A stretch of DNA of 64,000 nt from Eriocheir sinensis (GCF_024679095.1 NW_026111761.1:35001-99000), one strand, 5' to 3'; counted from the first letter of the stretch, positions 35,533 to 47,809 are shown. The notes: generated by a model from the sequence alone, not told the origin. Translations and numbers: made by a program.

Positions 35533-35587
<55 letters not shown>

Positions 35588-35600
35588 GTTGTTGTTGTTG
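35080..35600 (+). repeat. Dispersed ~550-bp repeat, copy 4 of 4
   Basis: Counterpart of 20,823-21,400 with shorter (GA)n and (GTT)n tracts. Confidence 0.75.
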
Positions 35601-35686
35601 TTGCGTAAGGCACTGGTATGTTGGTATTAACTATAGAGGCATGTGGAATCTATGGTGTTTAAGGTGACTTACGGCTGTTGTTGTTG

Positions 35687-35718
<32 letters not shown>

Positions 35719-35735
35719 GGTATTTAAAATCGTTT

Positions 35736-35777
<42 letters not shown>

Positions 35778-35884
35778 TGCTGAACTGACTTTCTACTCAT
35801 TTGACCGGCTTATTATATTGAGGTATTTTTGCTGTCTACTTTATTTAGCTTCTGTTAAACATAGATACTTGAATGCGAATAAAT

Positions 35885-35933
<49 letters not shown>

Positions 35934-36894
35934 ACATCATTAATAGCATAAATGAATATTCTTTAAAAAAAATTACAATGATCCGAATGATTTTGTAAAC
36001 CTAAACATTTCTACAGTTTGTGCATGGCTCTAATACATATAAATCTTTGCATCCTTTAATAGTATGTGTTTCTGAATAAAAAAAAATAGTTAGGAGCAGC
36101 GAGTAGTGGGCTTTTTTATTATTATTTCCTTTTTTGTGCCCTTGAGCTGTCTCCTTTGTTGTAAAAAAAAAAAAATAGTGTACCGTTTCATGTCCTGTCT
36201 TGTACGTGTGGGAAAATGTATGATGCTAAAAATATGTTTGTTATTCTAGCATTTTTACTCATGGTAGTTATTTAGTCTATATAATGTTTGATATGTAAGT
36301 TTCTCAGGACGCACATCAGTCTTCTTCCCTCAAAAGGATTCACAGCAGTCCACCTTCAAACTAATTCATTTTCCTCGTTTCCTCGAGTTTACACGTCAAA
36401 CACAAAATGACGACTTTGTAACGAGTCACTTCAGGAAGGTTAACTACTTCTAAAACTCACGATATTCTACTCATATTGAAGTGACATTTTCCAAGTACAT
36501 GACATTTAACCAAGACATGACATTTACCAAGTACATTTTCCAAGTACATTTTCCAAGTACACTGTTTTTGTCTTGTTTGTTGAAAAGTAGGAATATCGTG
36601 TTGGTGGTGTCATTCCTACGTGTTAATGACTGATTCAGGAGTTTTAAGCTGTTGTTTTTTTAGTTTCTATTCTCACACATTTTTCCAACGGTGTCACAAG
36701 TGTGTTTTGGTGACTAATTCCTCATACGGTTGTTTTTATCGGTGGCAATCTTACGTAGCAATAGCTATTTAGGTGACATTTTCTTAAGCAGTCGTGTTTT
36801 CCATTTAATATGAACACTCTCGTAAAGAATCGGGAACCTCAAACGTTTTTTTTTTTTCTTTTTTTTTTTTTTGCGTTTGCCGTGAATCCTCTAG
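35601..36894. other. No gene; (GTT)n, (CA)n and a LINE-tail remnant
   Basis: (GTT)n lies at 35,677-35,776 and (CA)n at 35,886-35,932. The LINE 3'-tail at 36,094-36,177 ends in an A-tract. The remaining A/T-rich sequence is the duplicate of 21,714-22,660. Nothing coding seen. Confidence 0.55.
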
Positions 36895-37188
36895 TTGGAA
36901 AGGAGGAATATGGAAGCCTTACTAAACTTGGCTTCTTTTGTCTTCAAGTCCATGTTTCTTTCACTTCATATGCATCCTGTTTTTGGTAGTGTGGTATATA
37001 TGTCATTCGTGCTACTCGTTCTGCTGGCTTCGAACATGCATGGCTTGTTTTCTTGTTTTCTGCAAGTGATAGGAGTCTTTAGGTTCAGCATAAGAAGGTC
37101 GGCATGCTCAGACGATTCCTCCTCTCATATCACCTATTTCCAGAGGCCGAAAAGGAGATTAATCAGGTTCTCATGGGTGTCTTTTTAG
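36895..37188 (+). CDS. Hypothetical small hydrophobic protein (97 aa), unit 2 copy, doubtful
   Basis: Same frame as 22,667-22,960 with a few replacements (for example MERRN for MERKN). It runs into the 154-bp minisatellite. No recognised domain. Confidence 0.2.
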   Translation: MERRNMEALLNLASFVFKSMFLSLHMHPVFGSVVYMSFVLLVLLASNMHGLFSCFLQVIGVFRFSIRRSACSDDSSSHITYFQRPKRRLIRFSWVSF

Positions 37189-37690
37189 GTTCACGGTACA
37201 AAAGAAGGGTCAAACTACCACCAGGGTCACAAAACTACCCATGGAAATGCCCACGGTATGCTCAGACGATTCCTCCTCTCACATCACCTATTTCCAGAAG
37301 CCGAAAAGGAGATTAATCCGGTTCTCATGGGTGTCTTTTTAGGTTCACGGTACAAAAGAAGGGTCAAACTACCACCAGGGTCACAAAACTACCCATGGAA
37401 ATGCCCACGGTATGCTCAGACGCGTCCTCCTCTTACATCACCTATTTCCAGAGGCCGAAGAGGAGATCAATCAGGTTCTCATGGGTGTCTTCTTAGGTTC
37501 ACGGTACAAAAGAAGGGTCAAACTACCACCAGGGTCACAAAACTACCCATGGGAATGCCCACGGTATGCTCAGACGCGTCCTCCTCTTACATCACCTATT
37601 TCCAGAGGCCGAAGGAGATCAATCAGGTTCTCATGGGTGTCTTTTTAGGTTCACGGTACAGAAGAATGGTCAAACTAGCACCAGGGTCAT
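37094..37690. repeat. 154-bp minisatellite, unit 2 copy
   Basis: Four copies start near 37,104, 37,258, 37,412 and 37,566; the last has a 3-6 base internal loss. Confidence 0.88.
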
Positions 37691-37793
37691 CAACTACCCG
37701 GATGGAAATTCCCACAACTCTTACGAAAGTCACATCAAATATATGTGAGAGGGCATAGAATTGTGAAAGAATAAAACATTCCTAATTATCAAA

Positions 37794-40742
37794 TTATCGA
37801 CGCCACTCGTATATGTTATTATCTGCCCAGGGAGCGTCTCGCCAGAGGGCATTGGTAGGCTCCTGGGGTCTCTGCATGTCATTCCCCCAGGAGTCGAAGC
37901 CTTGGGAGATGCTATAGACATCCCCAGGGTCGTGGCGGACTGGCTGGGCGTCGAGGGTGATGTAGTGCCGTTGGGGTGTTGGGTTGTGGTTGTCTGCGTC
38001 CCACCTCCCTCCGCCGGGCTCTCCACCGTACTCCCAGCTGACGGACCGAGGCTTCCTGTCGTTGCTAAGTGAGGTATGCCGTAGTATTGGCCTCGGGATG
38101 AGCTCCGACGTGGGTATTACTTGAGGCAAAGGTGTGCGAGGGAATTTCATAGGAGCTGCGCGTGGTGTGTAAGGGACAACCTGGAGGAGTGAGGAAAACT
38201 GGTTAGAGAATGAAAAGGGATGTGATTGCTTTATGAACAGACGTGCCAGTAGTGTTGGTGCAGGACTAGCAACTCTATGTGACAACCTGGAAATGAGGAA
38301 AAACTGGGTGCCAAAAGAAAAAGGGTTGTGATTGCTTTCTGAACAGACCTGCCAGTAGTGTTGGTGCAGGACTGGCAACTCTATGTGACAACCTGGAAAT
38401 GAGGAAAAACTGGGTGCCAAAAGAAGAGGATGTGATTGCTTTCTGAACATACGTGAAGGAGGTGTTGGCATAGGAGGATTACCAACTCTCACAACAGTGT
38501 TTTTTGAGGCTTAGGACACTAGAGTAACCATGTCGCTACGGGAAAAGAAAAGGGATGTGATTGCTTTCTGAACACACGTAAAGGAAGTGTTGGCATAGGA
38601 GGATTACCAACTCTCACAACAGCGGCTTTTGAGGCTCAGAACACTAGAGTAACCATGTCGCTACCGGAATAGTGATAACGATAAGAAGAGGAAAGGTTGT
38701 TATTATTGATGAAATGACTAGGTGGCTTTCATGAATGGTACGGAAGATCTTTAGACAACTCAAAAAACATGAACCTCAAAATCATATCGTTACGGAAACA
38801 CTGACTACTGAAAAGGGAAAGTTTGTTATTATTGACGAACTGACTGACTGGCTTCTGTGAATATTACGGAAAATCTTTATATACACTCCAAAAAAACATG
38901 GACCACAAAGTCTTTAGGAGTAAGTGAAGTAAAAACAAACTCTGCCGTAGATCTTCCTCTTGAAAACTGAGGGAAATGTAAGTAAAGTTTCTAATTGATG
39001 AAAAAATGACTGACTTCATGAATGCTACGAAGGATTTTGCTACACTCCAAAAGCCATGAACCTCAAAGTCTTCAAGAGGAACCAAAGTACAGAAGAACTC
39101 ACTCTGACGTAGATCCTCCTCTTCCTCTTGAAAATCAGCATGAGGAAGCAAGTGAAGAGGACGAGGAGGAGGAGGAAGGAGGAGAGAAGGACGACGATGA
39201 ACTCAAACATGGACAGGCCCAAGATGCTGTTGTTGTCACCGTCAGGAAGGGTCACCACTGAGTCATCGTCCTCTGTAGTCGTCCAATAGTCATCACTTGT
39301 AGTCGTGGCGGGGTCAAGAGAGGTCGTGTCTGTGGTGGTGTCGATGGTGGGGGTTGCTAAGGTTGTGGTGGTGCTAGTTGTTATTGTAGGGGGTAAAGTT
39401 GCAGTTGATGTAGTGGTGGTGGGTGTCGGTGTTGTAGTGGTGGTGGTGGTGGTGGTGGTGGGTGCAGTAGTAGTGGTAGTTGGTATTGTAGTAGTGGAGG
39501 TGGTAGTGGGTGTGGTAGTGGTGGTGGTGGGTGTAGCAGTAGTGGTGGTAGGTGTAGGAGTAGTGGTGGTGGTGGGTGGGTGTAGTAGTGGTGGTTGTGG
39601 GTGGAGTAGTGGTGGTGGTAGTGGGTGGTGGTGGTGGGTGGAGTAGTAGAAGTGGTGGTGGGTGGAGTAGTAGAAGTGGTGGTGGGTGGAGTAGTAGAAG
39701 TGGTGGTGGGTGTAGGAGTAGTGGTGGTGGTGGGTGGAGTAGTAGAAGTGGTGGTGGGTGGAGTAGTAGAAGTGGTGGTGGGTGGAGTAGTAGAAGTGGT
39801 GGTGGGTGGAGTAGTAGTCGTGGTGGTGGGTGGAGTAGTAGAAGTGGTGGTGGGTGGAGTAGTAGTCGTGGTGGTGGGTGGAGTAGTAGAAGTGGTGGTG
39901 GGTGGAGTAGTAGAAGTGGTGGTGGGTGGAGTAGTAGAAGTGGTGGTGGGTGGAGTAGTAGAAGTGGTGGTGGGTGGAGTAGTAGAAGTGGTGGGTGGAG
40001 TAGTAGTGGTGGTGGTGGGTGGAGTAGTAGAAGTGGTGGTGGGTGGAGTAGTAGAAGTGGTGGTGGGTGGAGTAGTAGTCGTGGTGGTGGGTGGAGTAGT
40101 AGAAGTGGTGGTGGGTGGAGTAGTAGAAGTGGTGGTGGGTGGAGTAGTAGAAGTGGTGGTGGGTGGAGTAGTAGTCGTGGTGGTGGGTGGAGTAGTAGAA
40201 GTGGTGGTGGGTGGAGTAGTAGAAGTGGTGGTGGGTGGAGTAGTAGAAGTGGTGGTGGGTGGAGTAGTAGAAGTGGTGGTGGGTGGAGTAGTAGAAGTGG
40301 TGGTGGGTGGAGTAGTAGAAGTGGTGGTGGGTGGAGTAGTAGAAGTGGTGGTGGGTGGAGTAGTAGAAGTGGTGGTGGGTGGAGTAGTGGTGGTGGTGGG
40401 TGGAGTAGTAGAAGTGGTGGTGGGTGGAGTAGTAGTGGTGGTGGTGGGTGGAGTAGTAGAAGTGGTGGTGGGTGGAGTAGTAGAAGTGGTGGTGGGTGGA
40501 GTAGTAGAAGTGGTGGTGGGTGGAGTAGTGGTGGTGGTGGGTGGAGTAGTAGAAGTGGTGGTGGGTGGAGTAGTGGTGGTGGTGGGTGGAGTAGTAGAAG
40601 TGGTGGTAGGTGTAGGAGTAGTCGTGGTGGTGGTGGCGGCGGCGGTCGTCTTCACGAAGTCCCCCGGGAACGCCTCCACGTACTCGATTCCTACAGACGC
40701 TCCGGCCTTGACGGAAGTCGCGCAGAGCTTGACAGTCTCTTC
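37794..40742 (-). CDS. Mucin-like type I membrane protein gene, copy 3 (most complete; one internal frameshift)
   Basis: Exon a (40,742-39,103) starts after acceptor CTCGCCACTACAG with EETVKLCATSVKAGASVG and EYVEAFPGDFVK. About 40 TTTSTTPP repeats follow, then a Thr/Pro stalk, DDYWTTTEDDD, a 21-residue transmembrane helix (FIVVLLSSFLLLLVLFTCFLM), KRKRR, and donor CAGA|GTGAGT. Exon b (38,180-37,794) is joined in phase and encodes a roughly 128-residue tail with HYITLDAQ (a YxxL-type motif), GDVYSISQGF and a terminal NNIYEWRR. The repeats keep one frame until about 39,570-39,630, where an indel breaks it. Upstream exons would lie beyond 41,678, where the Harbinger element begins. Dense Thr/Ser/Pro predicts heavy O-glycosylation; function is unknown. 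Confidence 0.65.
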
Positions 40743-40780
40743 CTGTAGTGGCGAGAGGAACAGTGTTAGAGCCGAGGGCG

Positions 40781-40894
<114 letters not shown>

Positions 40895-41025
40895 CTTCAC
40901 ATTTCTTCTTATTTTCTCCTTACTTCTCATATCTTCCTTCCTTCATATATTTAACTCGATCTGTGCCCGCTACCCTCTACCCTCCCAGCAAACCGCGTGT
41001 AGTGTGGCCGCACCCTTAATTAAAG

Positions 41026-41678
41026 AGGGTATGTGGTAGTTGTAGAGGTGGTAATTAAGTGGGTGAGTGGTTGTGGTGGTGGTAGTATCAGTAGTGGCGG
41101 GGTTAATTAGTTAGTTAGTTAGTTAATCGTATGCTATATAGAGGGTGGTGATGGTTGTAGTGATCTTAGGCGTGTGTGTGGTAGTGGTTGTGGTAGTAGT
41201 GGAAGTGGTAGTAGGTGGGTGTGGGTGGTTAGTGGTGTGAGGAGTGGAGCAGTAGGCTAAAGAAGGTAGTGATAGTTATATCCTATTGGTCTCAGTGGGT
41301 GGTTGTGGTTGTGGTGGTAGTATAGTGGTAGTAAGGGTTGTGAGGTAAGGAACAGTGGGTTAAAGAAGGTGGTATTTAGTGTGGTGGTAGTTATAGTGGT
41401 GGTTGATGGGTTGTAGGGGTTGTGGTATGGTATAATTATTAGTGGTATTATTTCTCACTTATCTTCATAGCCTACCATCGAAAGCCCATTTTCTACTAAA
41501 CAACAACAAAGAAAACGAATATTGTAGGGGTGAATAATGTAAAATGAGTCTACGGTCAACCTCAACTATGCTGCTTCAAACGAATAATTCTTAATATTAT
41601 TGAGCACAGTACAAAAGGGAGAGCCGGGATGATATAAATATTATAAGCTACTATATCTGTAAATCCAACACACACTTA
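41026..41678. repeat. Partial third tandem unit
   Basis: The segment matches 12,640-13,290 and 26,440-27,090 and ends abruptly at CACACACTTA. There the other two copies continue with ATATA-type sequence and here the Harbinger inverted repeat begins. Confidence 0.85.
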
Positions 41679-41702
41679 GGGTGGTATTGTTAGACGCGAA
41701 GG
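41679..41702 (+). repeat. Outer Harbinger left terminal inverted repeat
   Basis: GGGTGGTATTGTTAGACG then CGAAGG. It pairs with 55,780-55,803, with one substitution and one indel. A CTCGACCAT motif recurs further in on both sides. Confidence 0.75.
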
Positions 41703-42403
41703 CTAGCGTCCTTTCCTGTCGCTCGACCATGTAGGTAGGCAAAGTTACTTCGTCCCTCGACCGTATTGAGAGACCAGCCCGCCAGCAGCCCCCGCTGCAT
41801 CTGGCTGCATCTGGGTGTTGGTACGCCTGATCGGCATCAGCTGGCCACACCGGCCCGATTTCCATTTTTTTTCAAAAATCATGTTTCATATCGGGACTAC
41901 ATTAAGAGAAAATTATAAATTTAGAGATAAACAAAACAGAAAAGCTAGATATAGCCGTAATTAATGGAAGAAGACGAGGTGCAGTGCATAAACTTTTATT
42001 TCAGCAGTCATACATATAAGAAATTATAAGGAAGTACTCTTTTAAAAATAATAGCATTTAAGATACAAATTCAAATTAAACAATTATGAAAAAAAGAAAA
42101 ATGAAAAAGATAATGCAGAGTGCCGATATGAATGCATATTCCGCCATCACAACAACGCGCGCACACGCCAAGCTGATCGACGATGGACCGCGCTGCACCA
42201 CTGTCATCAAGGCAGGGGAGAGTCCTGGTGCAGCTAGTGGAGGGAAGGCCTGTCCTTCAAGATAGGTCAACCAGCACTGCGGTCCAGCACAAGAAGAACT
42301 TGGCGTGGGATGAGATCGCCAAAAACTTCAACGCCATGCACCCTGATCTGGAGCCGCGATCAGTTCAACAATTGAAAAGAAGTTTCAACCGCATCAAATT
42401 GAA

Positions 42404-43769
42404 GTAAGTAAATGAGGTGCATTGATTTTACGTTGTATATAGTTAACCTTTTGACCAGTATCGCTTTGTATCGCTTCTTAGGTCCTCCTCTCCTCGATCC
42501 TTTCAGTGCGCAACGCGTCATGACCCCTGTGCGCTGTTGGGCAAGGGGGGTGAGGTCTATTTTCACCTCCACACCTCTGTAACTATGCATTGTAGCAAAT
42601 ATTCGGCATATCATTGGAAAGATAAAGGCAAATACTATACAGCTTGCTTAATTATATTGCCAGTTTCATATGATGACCGACTAAACAATTATATTTTGCC
42701 ATCGTATCTAAAAAAATAACCGCTATTATAATATGTATTGGTAGTATAGTTTGGTATATATTATTCTCGCTTTAACTTAGTGGTTGTAACAGCCAACTAG
42801 GCAAGACAATTCACCCCGTTCTGATGACAGGCAGCATGTTTCACGTATGAGTATGTGGTTGCATTATGTAGGAGGTGTCGGTGGACATTCCATCAGAATA
42901 AAGTTACTATGGGGTGGTGAATAGTGTTGGAACATGTATTGTTAGCGGGAGATTCAAAACACCACCAGCACAGACAGCGCGGCGTCGCTGCCTCAATTTA
43001 GCAATAAAATAATAAATGCTCTTACTGTGAATTACAATATAGTTCTTGCATCACGGGGTCACGGGAAAATGCTTCCACCTCAGCGTGCGGTTGCGAAGCA
43101 ACTGGGGTCATGCCACTCCCTCCCCTGAGAATTAACATACTGCACCCCATCGACCATGCCTTTATACCCACCATTAATATGATCTTAGAATGTGCCCTTG
43201 TAACATTCTGTGTGGCATCAGAATGCCGCGGAGCTTCACTTGTCTAGTGCCCTCCCATACTCAGATGTGCCCCCCTTTGATAAATACCTATCCACTCCAG
43301 TGTTTGGGTGATGATTAAAATGATCAACTTTTCACCTTTTGAGACACAGATTACACTAATAATGTGTTCTCCAGATCCAAAATAATCATAATGCATTAAA
43401 AATAGGCTATAGTTATTTTTCATTGTTATTACATGTTATTTGTAAGGCAAAAAGAAATTAATACTTTTATAATAGCAATAAGCATAGAGCAGGTGTAGCT
43501 CTTACATATGATAATATTATACCATTGCTGATCAAATAGCAACCCATTAATTCTTGCTTTGTTAGTTAAGAGCTATATTCAAACTAAAATAATCCCATGT
43601 TATCAACCTAATTGAATAGCAATGTATCTTTAATGCAAACACTATTAATATTAATAGGCACTAGAATATTAAATCTGCAACACTAATATCAATTTTGGTA
43701 CAACAAGTTGTTTCCAATGCTCTTTACTATATTTGGTCAAAGGGTAAAAAAAGGTAAAGGAAAAGGTTA
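42404..43769. other. Intron 1 of the Myb/SANT-like gene; no other gene seen
   Basis: A/T-rich sequence. Short frames such as 42,537-42,719 carry no recognisable domain. Confidence 0.5.
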
Positions 43770-44020
43770 AGTTGGGAGCACACGCTATAGCTGCTGGTGG
43801 TGGCAGTGCTCATCTCCATCCCATTGATCCTTTGAGCCTGTCATGAGACAACCCATAAACCAGATACAGTACCAGTGTAACATCTGGGTTACCACAGTTT
43901 ACTTTCCCTGGTGGCCCCAGGTACCCGGGTGAAAGGAAGGATGAACGGCTGGGTGGCTGCATGCCAACTGCCCAGGCCCGCAGATTCATTGTTAGGGACT
44001 CGAACCACTGCATTGCAGAG
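43770..44020 (-). repeat. tRNA-derived SINE (second family), minus strand, in intron 1
   Basis: Diverged relative of 3,013-3,310, sharing AGCACACGCTATAGCTG, CATCTGGGTTACCACAG, GGATGAACGGCTGGG and a B-box remnant GGGACTCGAACC. The divergence suggests an old insertion. Confidence 0.6.
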
Positions 44021-44459
44021 GTGTATTGTTAAAGGGTTTACAATTCAGTATGCCTTTGATATATTATTGTTATTAAAATCATGTTTCATTGCAGTGTGAA
44101 AAAGGAAGAGAGAGCCTACAAGCTGAAGGTGAAGAGGACTGGTGGTGCCCCTCCTCCATCACCTCCCAAGTTTACAGAAGAACATGAGACTGTTGCCTCC
44201 ATGATCTCTGGAGAACTCAACATGGGCGAGGATGTCTTTGACACTCTTGCCATTCAAGATGGGCATCCAGTGGATGAGGCAGGCACTCCCATCATGGATG
44301 TTACTTTCAGTAAGTTAATCATTGCTTGAAAGTATATCACATTATATTATCCAGCTTTCTGCATTCTTGTTCTGGTGCTGCATATAAATACTATCATTGT
44401 TATTCTCATCATCAATTTTCACTTTTTGATACACTGGTTTAGGTTAAAAGATATGCAAA

Positions 44460-44650
<191 letters not shown>

Positions 44651-45306
44651 TATAGATAGATAAGTTACTCATTTCTGGGAACAAGCTCTGAGGGGCCCAG
44701 TCTAGGATTAAATTTAAATAACTATAAATGCAATAGATATCAAATTCCCTCTGGTGCCTTTATTGATGGGGTAGTGTTTTTTCAAGTATTATAAGAAAAG
44801 AAGCTAACATTGTTATTGAAGGAAGAAATTTCCCGAGTCACATCATCTTTCATGTATAAGTATGACTGATAATGCATTGTATTATTTCACAGCTGTGAGT
44901 GGAAAACTGCCACCGACAGAGGTCCCCTCTGCTACTTCTGCCGCTGAATGTGCTGAAGCACCTGCACCTCCTAGTGCTTCTACATCTTTCCAGCCAGAAG
45001 CTTCATCCTCTGCATCCACTGCACCATCACTAACTACATTTACATGTAATGTGGCCTCCTCTTCTGCTGCCCCACGGCAGAGGAGGAAATTTGATGCAGA
45101 GTACCAGGCCTGTCGGAAGCAGCAGGATGAGTATCACCAACTCCTTCTTCAACAGACCAGAGGAGCACGACCAACAGATGAAACTGTACCAGTTTCACAG
45201 GGAGGTGTTGCAGCGGCAGCTAGATGTCTTCACGGAGACTTGGCATCATATCCGTGAGGCAGCAGACACCTGCAAAGCCAAATTTTTGGACAGTTTGGGG
45301 AATGCC

Positions 45307-45505
45307 GGAGAGTAACATCCATGATGGGATTGCCTGCCTCATCAACTGCATGCCCATCTTGTATTGTAAGAGTGTCAAGGACACACTCGCCCATACTGAG
45401 TTCTCCAGAAATCATGGAGGCAACGGCCTCGTGTTCTTCGGAAAGCTTGGGAGGTGATTGAGGAGGGCCACCACCAGTCTTCTTCACCGTTAGCATGTAA
45501 GCTCC
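45307..45505 (-). pseudogene. Inverted duplicate of exon 2 of the Myb/SANT-like gene
   Basis: On the minus strand it reads TVKKTGGGPPQSPPKLSEEH, then EAVASMISGELSMGE, then LDTLTIQDGHAVDEAGNPIMDVT. That is the exon 2 peptide with scattered replacements. It lies directly against the 3' end of exon 3, and its reversed GTTAC supplies that exon's TAA stop. It marks an inversion-duplication or a second diverged element copy. Confidence 0.8.
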
Positions 45506-45549
45506 CCCCAACATCACTACCTATGAATTTATCTAAACATTTTATTAAT

Positions 45550-46490
45550 GTGTTCATCTTATTGACTCTCATAACATGAAGGCCAGGCCTGTTCCACTCA
45601 TTCTCTTGTTGGTAAAGTATTTTTTGCCTATGACCCTGTGGAATCTGAATTTATCAAATTTAAACCCATTATTACATGTCCTACCCAGCTCTCTTACCAT
45701 CAGAACCTTATAAATATCCCCCTTATTAAAGCCCTTCATCCATTTATAAACTTCGATCAAGTCTCCTTGCACCCTTTGCCTCTCTAGAAAATGCAAGTTT
45801 AATTAACTGTTCGAGTCTCCTCATATGTCAAGTTTTTTAACCCGTAAATCATCTTTGTCATCCTCCACTGTACCAATTCTAACATTTTGATACCCATTCT
45901 ACAATTATGAAGGTGACCAGAAAAAAACACATTATCATGATAAGATCTAACTAATGCTAAATATAGCTTGATGACATCAGCACTTGTTGCTTACTCTCCT
46001 TGAAATGAATCCCAATACCCTATTTGCACAATATCTAGGATGAATGCATTGTGCTCTTAGATGGAGATCAGAGGTCATCAAGATCCTGAATTCCTCTCAC
46101 ACCTTGATCTTCTTAGGGAGTGTCATTTAACCAATAATTATGAGGGTTGTTCCCATATACACTCAGAGTACTGCACTTCCAGATGTATAAATAAAAACCA
46201 ACACTGCCACCATCTTCAGTGGTCTTTCTTTACACCACTGAAGATGGTGGCAGTGTCCACCGAAACTGTTTAGTTAAAAATATAACTATCGTCTGCCAGT
46301 GTGGGTTTTTATTTATACATCAAGAATATTACGTCAGAGTGATTAGCCCATTCTTTGCACTTCCAGACATTGAACTCCATCTGCCACTTCCCTGCCCATT
46401 CACGCAATCTGTCTAGTTCATCCTGGAGAATACTAGCGACCCGATCCGACTCAATTACTCTGCCAATCTCTGTATCATCAGCATTTTAGC
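45550..46490 (-). mobile_element. LINE fragment (CR1-like), minus strand
   Basis: It starts at the catalytic ADDTEIGRV near 46,485, then DELDRLREWAGKWQMEFNVWKCK (thumb), and after degenerate text ends with GDLIEVYKWMKGFNKGDIYK and NGFKFDKFRFHRVIGKKYF (45,796-45,569). The 5' two-thirds are absent and stops are frequent. A fold-back element splits it at 46,183-46,356. Confidence 0.8.
46183..46356. mobile_element. 174-bp fold-back element with 10-bp target duplication
   Basis: GCACTTCCAG flanks it at 46,173-46,182 and 46,357-46,366, and the host LINE reading (WKCK) continues across. ATGTATAAATAAAAACC at the left pairs with its inverse at 46,304-46,320. An inner palindrome (CCACCATCTTCAGTGG and its inverse, 46,207-46,245) would make a second hairpin. 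About 36 bases follow the outer right arm before the target duplication. There is no coding potential. Confidence 0.75.
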
Positions 46491-46784
46491 ATATATTGCC
46501 AACATTAACTAGTGTTAGTAGTAGTAGTTGTAGTAGGAAATACATTATATTCAGTGATGTTTGATAAATATTTTTGTTCATTTATTTATATCATGATTAT
46601 GTACGTATAGGCTTCAGGCAGGAAATGAACAAATTAAAGAGACTGTAAATTTTGATCGGAAAATATTTATGCAAAATCTTACAAGCTATTTTCATTTTCT
46701 GAACAGACATAACTTATTATTAGAGAAACTACAATAAAGATCTCAAAATGTACACCACTGTGACCAACCACCACACCAAGAAAA

Positions 46785-46945
46785 GACGGCGCCACTATAA
46801 AACACTTGCCTGCATCATGACGGGCTAGGGCCGACTACCATCCAGGTCTCTCAAGAAAGCCTAAAAGCACTATAGGCTGGGAAAAAAAAAGATCAAACCT
46901 GGGCTATCTGTGTATAAATCAACCCAACTGAGCTACTGAGGTCAC
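46785..46945 (+). repeat. SINE fragments: body with A-tail and a reversed tRNA-like head
   Basis: 46,794-46,889 is the first SINE family body (GGCGCCACTATAAA ... AGGCTGGG) ending in an A-tract. Immediately after, 46,890-46,945 read on the minus strand is tRNA-like (CAGTAGCTCAGTTGGGTTGA, then CCCAGGTTTGATC). The two are in opposing orientation, so at least two insertions are involved. Confidence 0.5.
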
Positions 46946-47315
46946 CATGCCAAGGGCCACTTATGCAGCACTATACCTGACACCCTGGCCCCTACTGTGG
47001 ATATGAAGGAAAGTGACCTCGCTCACACTCATGGTAGCTGGAAACGCTTTTAATCGCTTTTAGTCAACCCATAATGCCACCTGTAGTATATATTTACATT
47101 AGAAAACTGCAATAATAGTGAAAAATTTTGTCATGTAGATTACTGAATTTTCAATGTGTTATTGCAGTTCCTCTAATATATATAGCACCGCATGTGCTAC
47201 TGTGGGTTAAATAAAAGCATTTCCAGCCACCATGAGTGTGGGCGAAGTCACCTTTCCTGCATATCCACAGTGGGGGCGAGGATGTCAGATACAGTGCCAG
47301 AGAAGTGGCCTCTGG
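46944..47315. repeat. Inverted repeat, ~105-bp arms with ~165-bp spacer
   Basis: The left arm 46,944-47,050 (GGGCCACTTATGCAGCAC ... CTCATGGTAGCTGGAAA) is matched by the reverse complement of 47,217-47,315 (GAGGCCACTTCTCTGGCAC ... CTCATGGTGGCTGGAAA) with scattered differences. Probably a fold-back transposon or two opposed copies of one repeat. Confidence 0.7.
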
Positions 47316-47809
47316 GATCATCTTTTTCTGGGGTGTTTTATGGGGCTGGTTAGGCTGTGGGACCACTGCCTCCTGAGCCCCATCAGTGGGAAATGTTAGC
47401 GGATGTTGTTATTCTGTCGATGTGTCAGCAGGAGGGGTTAGATCCTATTGAGTTGCCAGGACTTCTGTAGGAAGGTCTGCATAGACTTGAGGGCTTGGAA
47501 GGCAGTGTTGGGGCTGAGGGTGTCGCTGCCCAGCAGGCCTTCTATGTAAAGTTGGCCTGTGGATGTTGAGTCTGGTTAGGGATGCTTAATTTGAGGTTGG
47601 TGTGGAGGAGTGGAATCTTGGGCAGTGGAGCAGGAAATGTTCTGGTGTGTTAGGCTGTGTGAGGCACCATGGGCAGTGTAGGTCTTGGACTAGACGGAGA
47701 ACTTTTAAATCATCGATGGCTCGGTTGGCTTGCTGCCCTGACTCCTATCCAGAAGCCTGGGTTCCATTGCCAGCACTCAATGGTGTACATTTTGACATCC
47801 ACAGAAGAT
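47316..47809. other. No gene recognised; 3' flank of the outer transposase
   Basis: Moderately GC-rich sequence between the inverted repeat and the transposase stop codon. Frames here carry no domain I know. Confidence 0.4.
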
